From: Lederbergia citrisecunda
GTDB lineage: Bacteria > Bacillota > Bacilli > Bacillales > Bacillaceae_C
Direction of reading: 5' to 3'
Length of the DNA stretch: 64,000 bases
Assembly (NCBI RefSeq): GCF_018343695.1
Contig: NZ_JAGYPJ010000001.1
Span: forward strand, 4,469,641 to 4,533,640
Positions within the stretch are counted from its first letter, which is position 1; every line of letters begins with the position of its first letter. Under the pieces are notes generated by a model. It saw nothing but the letters and a program-made list of their open reading frames with translations. It searched no databases and was not told the DNA's origin. The position numbers and the translations under genes were made by a program. Shown piece by piece: positions 9,300 through 18,367 of the stretch.

Positions 9300-10175
9300 T
9301 TAAATAATATTATTATAATAATCAATCAAACTAGGCAACCAATCCTTCAAGTTACTAAACTCATAGCCCAGATCCGTCGCCTTCGTGTTATCCATCGTCC
9401 AAGTTTCTTTTATTCCGTAAGGCGAACGGTTTTCATCCGTTATACTATTCGTCAATATAGGACTTTTACCAGTTTTGGATTCAATAAGGTTAACTAATTC
9501 TGTTAATTGAATGTCTCCATTTGCACATGCGTTGACTGGTCCTGTAAATGCCTGCGACCCAATCCATGCAAGAAATTCACCAGCTTCACGGGCAGAAATA
9601 AAGTTAAGTCGTGCCTCTAGGTTTGGCATTCCGATTTCTTCTTCGCTTTTTATTTTTTTTACATGGAAAAGCAGTCGCTCTGTATAATCTTCTTCACCTT
9701 GAACAATTGGAATGCGTACTGCCACTGCTGGTAATCCAGTTTTCGCGAATAGAGCTGTTTCCGCAAGCTTCTTTCCTTCACCATATGAAACATCCTTACT
9801 ATTTACCTCTTTTAGAGGATATGTATATGGATTGAATTCCTCTTCATTAAGGTTATTCCCATATTCATACACAGCCATGGTAGAGGTGAATACATACTTT
9901 CCTACTTTATCTTTCAACGCTTCATACGCAATATTGATATCCTCCGAAGAGTATCCAATTTGATCATAGACAACATCGAAGTGTAATCCTTCACAAGCTG
10001 ATTTTAATGAGTCTATGTCATACCGATCAGCTATAAGTTGATTTACTTTATCCCCAAATGGATTACCGCTGTTTCCTCTCGTAGCGATAGTTACGTTGAC
10101 TCCTTTGGCAAGTAAGCTGCGAACAAGTTCTTTTCCAAAAAAGCGGGTTCCGCCAAGTACTAATGCTGTTTTCAT
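9300..10175 (-). CDS. NAD-dependent epimerase/dehydratase family protein
   Basis: A 291-aa extended SDR-like protein. The N-terminal Rossmann motif GGTRFFG (residues 8-14) binds the dinucleotide; the active-site Tyr/Lys pair is probably within YGEGKKLAE (about 131-139). The sequence resembles the atypical CSP41-like / isoflavone-reductase-like branch, so a classic sugar-nucleotide substrate is not assured. ATG start behind AAAGGAGA. Monocistronic and convergent with the kinase gene. Confidence 0.82.
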   Translation of the reverse strand: MKTALVLGGTRFFGKELVRSLLAKGVNVTIATRGNSGNPFGDKVNQLIADRYDIDSLKSACEGLHFDVVYDQIGYSSEDINIAYEALKDKVGKYVFTSTMAVYEYGNNLNEEEFNPYTYPLKEVNSKDVSYGEGKKLAETALFAKTGLPAVAVRIPIVQGEEDYTERLLFHVKKIKSEEEIGMPNLEARLNFISAREAGEFLAWIGSQAFTGPVNACANGDIQLTELVNLIESKTGKSPILTNSITDENRSPYGIKETWTMDNTKATDLGYEFSNLKDWLPSLIDYYNNII

Positions 10176-10371
10176 AGTTTTGTCTCCTTTTTTAATGAAC
10201 TTATAGGATTCTTCTTTTTAGTTAATAATACTATTTTTGGTAAAAGTATTTAAACATTGTACTCTTTTCATTTATTTTATATGTATTAACAAAAATTTAA
10301 TAGAACTAAATAAAATGATTCTAAGTACCTTTTTCTTAATCTCAAATAAAAATGCAGGACATTTAAAATAA

Positions 10372-10440
10372 TTGTGGAAGTTTCTATATGAATTGTAGAA
10401 ACTTTGAAGTTAATGTTGTGGAAAGAACATCTTTGTAGAA
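10372..10440 (+). promoter_or_regulatory. four-copy TTGTRGAA direct repeat upstream of glycerate kinase
   Basis: TTGTGGAA (10372), TTGTAGAA (10393), TTGTGGAA (10416) and TTGTAGAA (10433) recur 21, 23 and 17 nt apart, about two helical turns each. The second copy also forms an inverted repeat (AAGTTTCTA at 10378, TAGAAACTT at 10396). The array ends 25 nt before the gene. It is probably an activator or repressor binding region; the regulator is unknown. Confidence 0.5.
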
Positions 10441-10464
10441 ATTTCAATTTTATCCGTCAAGGAG

Positions 10465-11616
10465 ATGATCATCATAAAAATCGTGATTGCACCAGATTCA
10501 TTTAAAGGTAGCGTTTCAGCGATAGATGCCGCTTTAGCAATTGAAAAAGGAGTAAAAAATGCTTTCCCGAATGCTAAAACAGTGATGCTTCCAGTAGCAG
10601 ATGGTGGAGAAGGTACGCTGGAAACTTTAGTAACGGTAACAGATGGACAAAAGGTACATACAAAAGTGAAAGGTCCTCATGGAAAAGAGGTTAATGCCTA
10701 TTTCGGAGTACTTGGAGACCAATCTACCTGTGTCATTGAAATGGCAGTCGCCTCTGGTCTTAATTTAATCGAGGAAAGTGAAAGAAACCCATTGTTGACC
10801 ACTACATATGGGACAGGAGAACTAATTAATGCGGCATTGGATAAAGGATACCGTAACTTTGTTCTTGCGATAGGTGGGTCGGCAACAAATGACGGTGGGG
10901 TAGGCATGCTGCAAGCACTTGGCATGCAGTTTAAAGATAAAGATGGAAATGAGATTGGATATGGTGGTGGGGAGTTAGGAAAAATTCATCACATCTCCAC
11001 TGAACATTTCGATCAAAGAATTAAAGAAAGTACATTTTTAATCGCTTCAGATGTTGAAAATCCTTTAGTAGGTGAACAAGGGGCTAGCTATGTTTTTGGT
11101 CCACAGAAAGGTGCAACTGATGAGATGGTGAAAGTATTAGATCAGAACCTCTTACACTATGCAAATCTTGTGGAAGATATAACAGGAGTAAGGTTGCATG
11201 ATATGCCAGGTGCAGGAGCTGCAGGAGGCATTGGAGGCTCCTTTTTAGCATTTTTCCCTTCTGACATGAAAAGAGGAATCGAAGTGGTGTTAGAGTATGC
11301 TAAATTTGACGAATCACTAAATGATGCTGATTTAGTAATTACAGGCGAAGGAAAAGTGGACTTTCAAACCGCATATGGAAAAACGCCAATGGGGGTCTCA
11401 CAAGCTGCTCAAAAGAAGGGAATACCGACCATCATCCTTGCAGGTTCAGTTGGGGAGAATATTCAAAACCTTTATCAATATGGAGTCGTCGGCATTTTTA
11501 GCATCATCAATCAACCAATGTCACTAGATGAGGCAATGAAGGAAGCGGAAAGTTTACTTGAAACGAGCGTAGAACAAATATGTAGGACGTATTTTTGGAA
11601 TCAAGTGAATCAGTAA
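10465..11616 (+). CDS. glxK: glycerate kinase
   Basis: A glycerate kinase of the GarK/GlxK type (383 codons from the ATG at 10465). Family landmarks: N-terminal KIVIAPDSFKGS, ADGGEGT (about 49-55), GGSATNDGGVGML and TGEGKVDFQT. It phosphorylates D-glycerate, linking glycolate, glyoxylate or tartronate breakdown to glycolysis. The start is odd: AAGGAG touches the ATG at 10465, while the position where the family begins (MKIVIAPD) carries ATA at 10474 with ideal spacing. Either the ATG works with poor spacing or AUA is used. Single gene. Confidence 0.92.
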   Translation: MIIIKIVIAPDSFKGSVSAIDAALAIEKGVKNAFPNAKTVMLPVADGGEGTLETLVTVTDGQKVHTKVKGPHGKEVNAYFGVLGDQSTCVIEMAVASGLNLIEESERNPLLTTTYGTGELINAALDKGYRNFVLAIGGSATNDGGVGMLQALGMQFKDKDGNEIGYGGGELGKIHHISTEHFDQRIKESTFLIASDVENPLVGEQGASYVFGPQKGATDEMVKVLDQNLLHYANLVEDITGVRLHDMPGAGAAGGIGGSFLAFFPSDMKRGIEVVLEYAKFDESLNDADLVITGEGKVDFQTAYGKTPMGVSQAAQKKGIPTIILAGSVGENIQNLYQYGVVGIFSIINQPMSLDEAMKEAESLLETSVEQICRTYFWNQVNQ

Positions 11617-11886
11617 ACGCAGTTAACTTTATGGACAGCATAGTTTGATAAACCTTGAATAGGACTGGGTTTGGGAGTTTTAGTGAAGTTCCTGACTTAG
11701 TACTGTGATTATTCAATGGTGTGCTTCTCTTTTAGCAATTGGTTTTGTTTATTTGCTAAACATAAAGCTGAAGAAGCCAACAAAAATTGAAATATTTCTA
11801 TTTACAGATGTAAATTTTATTAACACTCTTACATTGTAAAAGTTGCTTGCTAGAGGTACATATATCGCAAGAATGGTCGTGAGAAT

Positions 11887-12999
11887 ATGATGAAGAAAGT
11901 GGTATTTATAAATCTACTGATCATCTTAATTTTCACTTTAGCTGCATGTAATACAAGCGAAGGTGAAATTAATAGTGCTGGTGCTGTCAGTGGATCTAAA
12001 GAAGGTACCAAGCTATTCGTCAAAGGAGTAGGGAATGTAGATGTGCTGGATAGCCACGGAGGCATTGAAGGGTTGGAAAGAATGAGAAGTTTTTATGACA
12101 ATATGCAAAATGCTGTTCCGTCTGGTTTACGAATTGTTCACTACACAATTGAGGGAGCACCAATTGTTACAGATCTAAAATATAACGGTGAATCGCTTGA
12201 AGTAAAATATGATAGTACCCGAGATGCATTTGGAAGCGGGGAAATAACAACCAATCGTTGTGGCAATATGGTTGAGGAAGTAAATCCAACCAATACCTCC
12301 TACATCGCAATCGATTGTAAAAATGGACCCTATGGAATGGAAGAAATCTTGGGAATACGATACAACATGAGTCAACAGGATTTATTTGAATTTGAACTAA
12401 AATACGGAGGAAACAAGGAAAGCGAAATTAATACGAAAACAAATACGGTAAAAAAGGAATCAAATGTTAATGGCTTTGACCTGCCGGCAAGTGTAAAGCA
12501 AGAAGTGTACAAAAGATTAGTTTTCGCGAATTACTTAGACGAAAAAGATTTGGAAACGACTTGCGAGTCTAAAGAAGAGAAGAGTTATTATTTAAAAGTT
12601 TATATTAACGGAGGAGAGCGCGAATTATCTTGGTCTGCTTGTGATCAAAGCCTTGATGGTACGAAGCTTACTAAAATAGCAGAGTATATTATCGAACAAT
12701 CCGAAACGAAGCATAGTGAAAATCAAGAAATGACAGTTCAAGGTTATGTGCTCCAAGTGAAGGATAATACATTGTTAATCGGCGAAGATCTTAATAGGCT
12801 AGACTATGAATGGCTCAAAGATGAAATCGATCAAATAGACCTAGATGCTTATATCTTTGACTTTATCATCTTAGAAGGTGCTAATTTAGAGGAGTTTAAG
12901 GTAGGAGATAAAATAAAAGCAAGTATAGAAGGAAATATAACAGGCGCTAAACCAGGTAGAGGAGAAGTAAAGGATATTAAAAAATTAGAAGTTTATTAA
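11887..12999 (+). CDS. lipoprotein with DUF4362-like and DUF3221-like domains
   Basis: A 370-aa exported lipoprotein. Signal peptide 1-20 ends in the lipobox LAAC, with the lipidated cysteine near residue 21. Residues about 48-175 resemble DUF4362 (DSHGGIEGLER, HYTIEGAPI, YDSTRD, GSGEITT); the last 90 residues resemble DUF3221 as in B. subtilis YobA (VQGYV, GDKIKASIEG). Neither domain has a known function. ATG start with a weak GTGAG site; a second ATG follows at once. Single gene, function unknown. Confidence 0.72.
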   Translation: MMKKVVFINLLIILIFTLAACNTSEGEINSAGAVSGSKEGTKLFVKGVGNVDVLDSHGGIEGLERMRSFYDNMQNAVPSGLRIVHYTIEGAPIVTDLKYNGESLEVKYDSTRDAFGSGEITTNRCGNMVEEVNPTNTSYIAIDCKNGPYGMEEILGIRYNMSQQDLFEFELKYGGNKESEINTKTNTVKKESNVNGFDLPASVKQEVYKRLVFANYLDEKDLETTCESKEEKSYYLKVYINGGERELSWSACDQSLDGTKLTKIAEYIIEQSETKHSENQEMTVQGYVLQVKDNTLLIGEDLNRLDYEWLKDEIDQIDLDAYIFDFIILEGANLEEFKVGDKIKASIEGNITGAKPGRGEVKDIKKLEVY

Positions 13000-13087
13000 A
13001 TAAAAGTAAAAAAAGTAATCCTGTACTAGTACTTAAAACGAATTTTCATTATTAATCAGGCCAACCTATAAGTAGGAGGGATTGATT

Positions 13088-14305
13088 GTGGGAATTCGTA
13101 TTTTATTACTGCTAGTCTTCATTTGCTTCCTTTTACCGACATTAGCCCGTGCAGAAGTTCCATTCACAGCTGCATTTATCCGTGACCATCAGCTATGGAT
13201 CAAAAAGGGAGAACAAGAAATACAAGCCACAAAGAACCGATATGTGTATTCGCCAAAATGGTCATATGATGGTCGTTTTATTGCTTATATTGATGGTGAC
13301 GAGCAGGGAGAAAAATCTAGTTTGTTCATATATGATACAAAGGAAAACGAAAGCTATCAGCCATATATAAGGGTAGAAACATCAGACTTTAAATGGTCCC
13401 CGATAAAAAATCAATTGGCTTACAATGCTCAAGGGATATTAAATGTTACAAAAATGAAGAATGGCCGCCCATATGGATTTGAAAATGTCTCTTTAGGGGT
13501 AAGTGGCTTTGAATGGTTTCCGAATGGGAAGGAATTTATTGTTTCCTCACAATCTGCTTTACGTCCTACTGGTTGGGGGCCAATCCCGCTTTTTAGAATC
13601 CCAGTCGATGCCAATCTCGATGCTGATAAAATGAAGCCTTTTTATACCATAAAAACAAATACACCCGATTTGTTTGCTATTGACGCTGATTACTTTAAGT
13701 GGAGTTCTAATGGAAAGTGGGTTAGTTTTTTAGCGATTCCTACTGCTTCCTGGGCAAACGATAGTAATACATTATGTGTTTTATCATCAGAAGGAGAAAA
13801 GTTTCTGTCAATAGGAAAAATGCTTTGGTATAGAGACTGGTTTAAATGGGCTCCTACAGCAAATCAACTAGCTTATATATCAGGAGAGGGAAGATTTTTC
13901 GTTGAAAATAAGAAAACCACTGTTGCCGACATACCCATCTCCAAGCACCAAAAGGAGTATACACCTTTAGGTTATGTAGACCTTAACTTAGAATGGTACT
14001 CTTCGGACGTGGTGATTGTCGCTCGTGCAAAAGAGAATAAAGAGTGGAAGGAAGGGCCTGTTCCAACGATGTTTACAGCACTTTATGCAATCAACATCAA
14101 ATCAGAACAACAACAACAAATCTCGTTTCCTGCTAAGACTGAACTTGATACAGATCCGCAAGTTGTTGGATCAAATCTTACATGGTTTCGAAAAAACTCA
14201 AAGGAGAATATAGCTGATATTTGGGTTAAGGATGGCCTAAATGGTAAAGAGCACATATGGATAAAGAATGTCGATTCTGCTCCTTCGTTTTTTACACAAA
14301 AGTAA
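13088..14305 (+). CDS. secreted TolB-like beta-propeller protein
   Basis: A 405-aa protein with a cleavable signal peptide (likely cut after ARA, about residue 22) and no lipobox. PD40/WD40-like blade repeats are visible: SPKWSYDGRFIAYIDGD, FKWSPIKNQLAY, FEWFPNGKEF, FKWSSNGKWVSF, FKWAPTANQLAY. Such propellers are ligand- or peptide-binding scaffolds; the partner is unknown. GTG 13088 is preferred over TTG 13082 because TAGGAGGG lies 8 nt before it. Stands alone behind the lipoprotein gene. Confidence 0.72.
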   Translation: MGIRILLLLVFICFLLPTLARAEVPFTAAFIRDHQLWIKKGEQEIQATKNRYVYSPKWSYDGRFIAYIDGDEQGEKSSLFIYDTKENESYQPYIRVETSDFKWSPIKNQLAYNAQGILNVTKMKNGRPYGFENVSLGVSGFEWFPNGKEFIVSSQSALRPTGWGPIPLFRIPVDANLDADKMKPFYTIKTNTPDLFAIDADYFKWSSNGKWVSFLAIPTASWANDSNTLCVLSSEGEKFLSIGKMLWYRDWFKWAPTANQLAYISGEGRFFVENKKTTVADIPISKHQKEYTPLGYVDLNLEWYSSDVVIVARAKENKEWKEGPVPTMFTALYAINIKSEQQQQISFPAKTELDTDPQVVGSNLTWFRKNSKENIADIWVKDGLNGKEHIWIKNVDSAPSFFTQK

Positions 14306-14307
14306 AT

Positions 14308-14337
14308 TACCCCCGTTCTAAAATAGGGACGGGGGTA
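14308..14337 (+). terminator. hairpin after the TolB-like gene
   Basis: A 9-bp stem, TACCCCCGT with ACGGGGGTA. It is GC-rich but followed by a poor T tract (TATATATG), so termination strength is unsure. Confidence 0.55.
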
Positions 14338-14456
14338 TATATGTTTTACATGGTTTCTCTTGACGCTTTACTATAAAATCAGAATTGATGAATAATGATA
14401 TTCTCCCCTTATTAGAAAATATGATATCTTTATAGATACATGGAAGGAGAATGCGT

Positions 14457-15281
14457 GTGGATCCTATATTAATAGAGAAAAAACAAAACCTAATCAATAT
14501 TTTACAAGATATGGATGATGTGTTGGTCGCTTTTTCAGGAGGCGTTGATAGTACATTTCTCTTGGCAATAGCAAAAGAAGCCCTTGGTGACAAGCTATTA
14601 TCCGTGACTGCCGCGTCGGAGACATTTCCGGATCGTGAGTTTCAATTGGCGAAAAGTCTTGCCGCTGAGCTTCAAGTTCAACATATTGAAACACGGGTCA
14701 ATGAACTTGCAGATGCCGAATTTGTAAAAAATGATTCAAACCGTTGTTTCCATTGTAAAAACGGATTATATAATCATCTTCTTGAATTAGTTTCGAAGTA
14801 CGGAGATCGTTACACGATTGTCGATGGATCTATCATGGATGATCTTGGTGAGCATAGACCAGGGATGCATGCTGCTAGAGCCTTGGGTGTTCGAAGTCCA
14901 CTCCAAGAAGCGAATTTTTATAAAGAAGAAATAAGAACGCTTTCAAAAGAAATGGGCTTAAGAACATGGAATAAACCATCATTTGCATGCCTTTCCTCAA
15001 GAATTCCATATGGAACGATAATCACGAAAGAAAAAATCAATCAGCTTGATTTAGCAGAGGATTTTTTACTTGGCCTTGGATTATATCAAGTTCGTGTTCG
15101 CCATCATGATAAAATTGCTAGAATTGAAGTCGATCAACAAGATATGAAAAAAGTGGTCGAGCAACATGAAATAATTGTTAACGCTTTAAAATCATTTGGC
15201 TTTTCCTATGTGGCCCTTGATTTACAAGGATACCGCTCGGGAAGTATGAATGAAGTATTGAAAGAAAAGGCGTCCATATGA
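14457..15281 (+). CDS. larE: LarE, ATP-dependent sulfur transferase for nickel-pincer nucleotide
   Basis: A 274-aa PP-loop enzyme: SGGVDST at 27-33 binds ATP. LarE adenylates the biscarboxylated pyridinium nucleotide and inserts sulfur to give the thio-acids of the nickel-pincer cofactor. Three cysteines are placed as in LarE proteins: Cys 97 and Cys 100 (RCFHCK) and Cys 178 (FACLSSR), the last matching the sacrificial cysteine of the L. plantarum enzyme. GTG 14457 is preferred since GGAAGGAGA directly abuts the ATG at 14451. First gene of larEBC; its stop overlaps larB by 4 nt. Confidence 0.92.
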   Translation: MDPILIEKKQNLINILQDMDDVLVAFSGGVDSTFLLAIAKEALGDKLLSVTAASETFPDREFQLAKSLAAELQVQHIETRVNELADAEFVKNDSNRCFHCKNGLYNHLLELVSKYGDRYTIVDGSIMDDLGEHRPGMHAARALGVRSPLQEANFYKEEIRTLSKEMGLRTWNKPSFACLSSRIPYGTIITKEKINQLDLAEDFLLGLGLYQVRVRHHDKIARIEVDQQDMKKVVEQHEIIVNALKSFGFSYVALDLQGYRSGSMNEVLKEKASI

Positions 15282-16087
15282 AACATTCAATGGAACATAT
15301 TTTAGAGGCGGTACAAAAAGGGGAGCTTTCCGTTCAAGATGCCATAGAAAAACTAAAGCCTCAAGAAGAACTGGGCTATGCCACATTGGATTTGCAAAGA
15401 GAGGCTAGAACGGGGTTCCCAGAGGTAATATATGGTGAAGGCAAGACAAGTGAACAAATTTTTGGGATTTTTAATAAGCTTATGGAGCACCATGATAAGG
15501 TTTTAGCGACAAGAGTTAGTATGGATAAGGCCAATTATGTTTTAGAAAAATTACACATAAAGTACCCAAATCAAACCTTTTATTATCACGAAGCAGCTAG
15601 TACCCTCCATTGGATTAATTCCACATTCCAAGAAAAATGGAAAAAAGGTTATATTGCTGTTGTGTGCGCAGGTACATCAGATCTTCCAGTTGCGGAGGAA
15701 GCAGCCATTACCGCCGAATTAATGGGCAATAAAGTGGAACGAATTTATGATATTGGCGTAGCAGGCATTCATCGTCTGTTAAATAAGGCTCGTTTAATAG
15801 AAGATGCAAACGTTGTTATTGTTGTTGCTGGAATGGAAGGAGCATTAGCGAGTGTTGTCGGCGGACTCGTTTCCAAGCCTGTCATTGCTGTTCCAACTAG
15901 CGTCGGTTATGGAGCTAGTATGAATGGGATAGCAGCACTTTTAGCTATGCTTAGCAGCTGTGCGAGCGGAGTTTCAGTAGTTAATATAGATAACGGATTT
16001 GGAGCGGGCTATTTTGCCGCGACTTTAACAAATACGATAGAGCAAGCTGTAGAAAAGGCGTTAGCAGGAAAGGGAGAAAACGAATGA
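15278..16087 (+). CDS. larB: LarB, pyridinium-3,5-biscarboxylic acid mononucleotide synthase
   Basis: A 269-aa protein with an N-terminal extension (about 1-115) and a PurE-like C-terminal domain (VVCAGTSDLPVAEEA, then VVAGMEGALASVVGG and VPTSVGYG). LarB carboxylates and hydrolyses nicotinic acid adenine dinucleotide in the first step of nickel-pincer synthesis. ATG at 15278 overlaps the larE stop (ATGA); its own stop overlaps the larC start the same way, so the three genes are translationally coupled. Confidence 0.92.
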   Translation: MKHSMEHILEAVQKGELSVQDAIEKLKPQEELGYATLDLQREARTGFPEVIYGEGKTSEQIFGIFNKLMEHHDKVLATRVSMDKANYVLEKLHIKYPNQTFYYHEAASTLHWINSTFQEKWKKGYIAVVCAGTSDLPVAEEAAITAELMGNKVERIYDIGVAGIHRLLNKARLIEDANVVIVVAGMEGALASVVGGLVSKPVIAVPTSVGYGASMNGIAALLAMLSSCASGVSVVNIDNGFGAGYFAATLTNTIEQAVEKALAGKGENE

Positions 16088-17451
16088 AGGCTTTATATAT
16101 TGATTGTTTCTCAGGAATTAGCGGCGATATGATGGTAGGCGCATTAATTGACGCTGGCGCCTCCCCTGAAAAAATTGAAAGCGAATTAAAGAAGCTGAAT
16201 GTATCAGGTTATGAAATTAAATGTTCACGGGTGATTAAAGAGGGAATTAGCTCGATTAAGTTTGATGTTATCGTTGATGAAGAGCATTCACATGAGCACG
16301 ACCATCATCACGGGCATCACCACCATGATCAAAACCATCACGAGCACAGTCATGATCACGGACACCATCACCATAATCATGACCACTCGCATCACGAGAA
16401 TAACCACGCTCACAGCCATAACCATGATGGACATCACCATGGTCACGACCATTCCCACGATGGGCACCATCATCACCATCACAGCCGTTATGCGGATATT
16501 GTTAAGCTTATTGACGAGTCGGAGCTTAGCCCAAAGGTGAAGGAACGAAGTAAACAAATCTTTGCACCAATTGCGAAGTCAGAGTCGAAAATACATAATA
16601 TGTCCATTGAAGATGTGCATTTTCACGAAGTTGGGGCAGTTGATTCTATTGTCGACATTGTCGCAACTGCAATCGCGCTGGAAGAGTTGGAAATTGAAAA
16701 AATCACTACATCTCATGTCCCGCTAGGCTCTGGAAAAATTCGCATTTCACATGGAATCTATCCTGTTCCGGCACCGGCGACACTCGACATGATGAAAAAT
16801 GTCCCGATTGCTCCGAGCGATTTGCCGTATGAATTGACAACGCCTACGGGAGCGGGGATTGTCGTTAGCCAATCAGATTCCTATGGAACTATGCCTGCGA
16901 TGAAAATATCCTCAATTGGTTATGGCGCAGGTACACGAAATATTCCTGGTCGCCCGAACGTATTAAGAGTAATGGTCGGTGAATTATTGGAAGGAAATGA
17001 GCATATCGTAGGGAAGCAAGAAACAATAACGGTACTTGAATGCCATATGGATGATATGACGGGTGAAGCCTTCGGATATGTTATGGAAAAATTACTGAAA
17101 GAAGGGGCACTTGACGTATATTACACACCTATTTTTATGAAAAAAAATCGACCAGGTACGCTAGTCACTGTTCTTGCACCTGAAAATCGCGAGGCAAAAT
17201 TAACTGAGATTTTATTCAAGGAAACGACAACGCTAGGCGTTCGTAAAAATTCGTGGTCACGAAGTATTTTAGATCGCAATATTATCGTAGCAGAGACTGC
17301 ATTTGGTCCTATTAAGATTAAACAAGCGTTAAAAAAAGGTGTCGTTATTAGAGAAGTTCCAGAATATGAAGATGTAAAAAAAGCAGCTTTGGAACATGGT
17401 GTAGCTTTTCAAGAAGTGTACAATGCTACATTAAGAACAACATTTAATTAG
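16084..17451 (+). CDS. larC: LarC, nickel insertion protein with a 66-residue His-rich segment
   Basis: A 455-aa full-length LarC (LarC1 and LarC2 domains in one uninterrupted frame; in L. plantarum the two are joined by a ribosomal frameshift). LarC inserts nickel into the pincer nucleotide using CTP. N-terminus LYIDCFSGISGDMM is the family signature. Residues 68-133 hold 39 histidines with Asp/Glu/Ser/Gly, a strong metal-binding or nickel-store segment between the N-terminal part and the rest. Last gene of larEBC. No larA, larD or nickel transporter gene is adjacent. Confidence 0.93.
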   Translation: MKALYIDCFSGISGDMMVGALIDAGASPEKIESELKKLNVSGYEIKCSRVIKEGISSIKFDVIVDEEHSHEHDHHHGHHHHDQNHHEHSHDHGHHHHNHDHSHHENNHAHSHNHDGHHHGHDHSHDGHHHHHHSRYADIVKLIDESELSPKVKERSKQIFAPIAKSESKIHNMSIEDVHFHEVGAVDSIVDIVATAIALEELEIEKITTSHVPLGSGKIRISHGIYPVPAPATLDMMKNVPIAPSDLPYELTTPTGAGIVVSQSDSYGTMPAMKISSIGYGAGTRNIPGRPNVLRVMVGELLEGNEHIVGKQETITVLECHMDDMTGEAFGYVMEKLLKEGALDVYYTPIFMKKNRPGTLVTVLAPENREAKLTEILFKETTTLGVRKNSWSRSILDRNIIVAETAFGPIKIKQALKKGVVIREVPEYEDVKKAALEHGVAFQEVYNATLRTTFN

Positions 17452-17481
17452 AAAAGTGTCAGAGCCTTGCTCATTGCTGTT

Positions 17482-17504
17482 CAGCTCCGCACAATGTGGG
17501 GCTG
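17482..17504 (+). terminator. weak hairpin after the lar operon
   Basis: CAGCTCC pairs with GGGGCTG (7 bp, one G-T pair), 30 nt after larC. No T run follows, and a second GGAGCT-TTTT copy at 17524 could pair alternatively with AGCTCC. Confidence 0.35.
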
Positions 17505-17732
17505 TCTACGTTCCTACAATATGTGGAGCTTTTTGGCGATGTTCTTTTGATTAGGATAAAAAACAACCTTCGAAGGACGAGCGATGTTAACTTGTCTTAT
17601 GGAAAAGCACAAATATTTTCCTTGTCGATAGACTCTTATACAATCTATTAAAAAAGCTGGTCCGTTTGGTTCAAAAAGAGTAAAATTATAAGAACGTACA
17701 TTCTTGTATTGAGTGTGGATAGGAGGCGTATT

Positions 17733-18266
17733 ATGAAGAATCAACGAAGGATAGTATTGTTTATTGCTCAAAGTTTGGATGGGTATATCGCAACAAAAGA
17801 AGACTCTTTAGATTGGTTATTTAAAGTTGAGGGTGAGGGGGATAATGGCTATACGGAATTTTATGAGACAGTAGACACTATCTTAATTGGGAAAAGAACA
17901 TATGATTGGATAATGAACTACGAGAAAGGCCAATTCCCATATCAAAATAAAGATTGTTACGTTTTTTCTAGGTCATCATTATCCGATACCAATGATGTTA
18001 AATTTATAAATGAAGACATTGTTGCCTTTACTAAAAACTTGATAAAAGAAGAAGGAAAAAATATTTGGATTGTTGGTGGTGGCGACTTATTACATACATT
18101 TTTAAAAGGAAAATTAGTTGATGAACTAATTTTGACAATCGCTCCCACTATCCTTGGGGAGGGAATTCCTTTATTTAAAGTTGGCGACTATCAGCTAGAT
18201 CTTAAACTAAAAGGAACTAGAACTTTCAATCAATTTGTTGAATTGCATTACATAGTAAAAAAATGA
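17733..18266 (+). CDS. dihydrofolate reductase / RibD C-terminal family protein
   Basis: A 177-aa protein of the RibD C-terminal (DHFR-like) family, like B. subtilis YwjB/YyaP. Seen: SLDGYIATKEDSLDWL at the N-terminus, TILIGKRTYDW (about 52) and IWVVGGGDLL-type NADPH-binding segment (IWIVGGGDLL, about 112-121). It is probably an NADPH-dependent reductase of unknown substrate; these proteins are not essential DHFR or RibD. ATG 17733 follows AGGAGG by 6 nt. Single gene. Confidence 0.85.
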   Translation: MKNQRRIVLFIAQSLDGYIATKEDSLDWLFKVEGEGDNGYTEFYETVDTILIGKRTYDWIMNYEKGQFPYQNKDCYVFSRSSLSDTNDVKFINEDIVAFTKNLIKEEGKNIWIVGGGDLLHTFLKGKLVDELILTIAPTILGEGIPLFKVGDYQLDLKLKGTRTFNQFVELHYIVKK

Positions 18267-18367
18267 AACGAATACCCTTTAACATAGTGTTTTTCTTGAA
18301 GATTCACGATAAGCTGAAGACTACATGAGTGGAAATTATAGGACGATAGTTTGAAAGAGGGAATGGT

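Noticed and set aside
16262-16557. Long frames in other phases across the larC His-rich region
   Set aside because: They arise from the repetitive CAT/CAC codons; their products are low-complexity Met/Val/Thr/Ile strings.
16084-17451. Programmed frameshift in larC as in L. plantarum
   Set aside because: LarC1 and LarC2 parts are in one continuous frame here, so no frameshift is needed.
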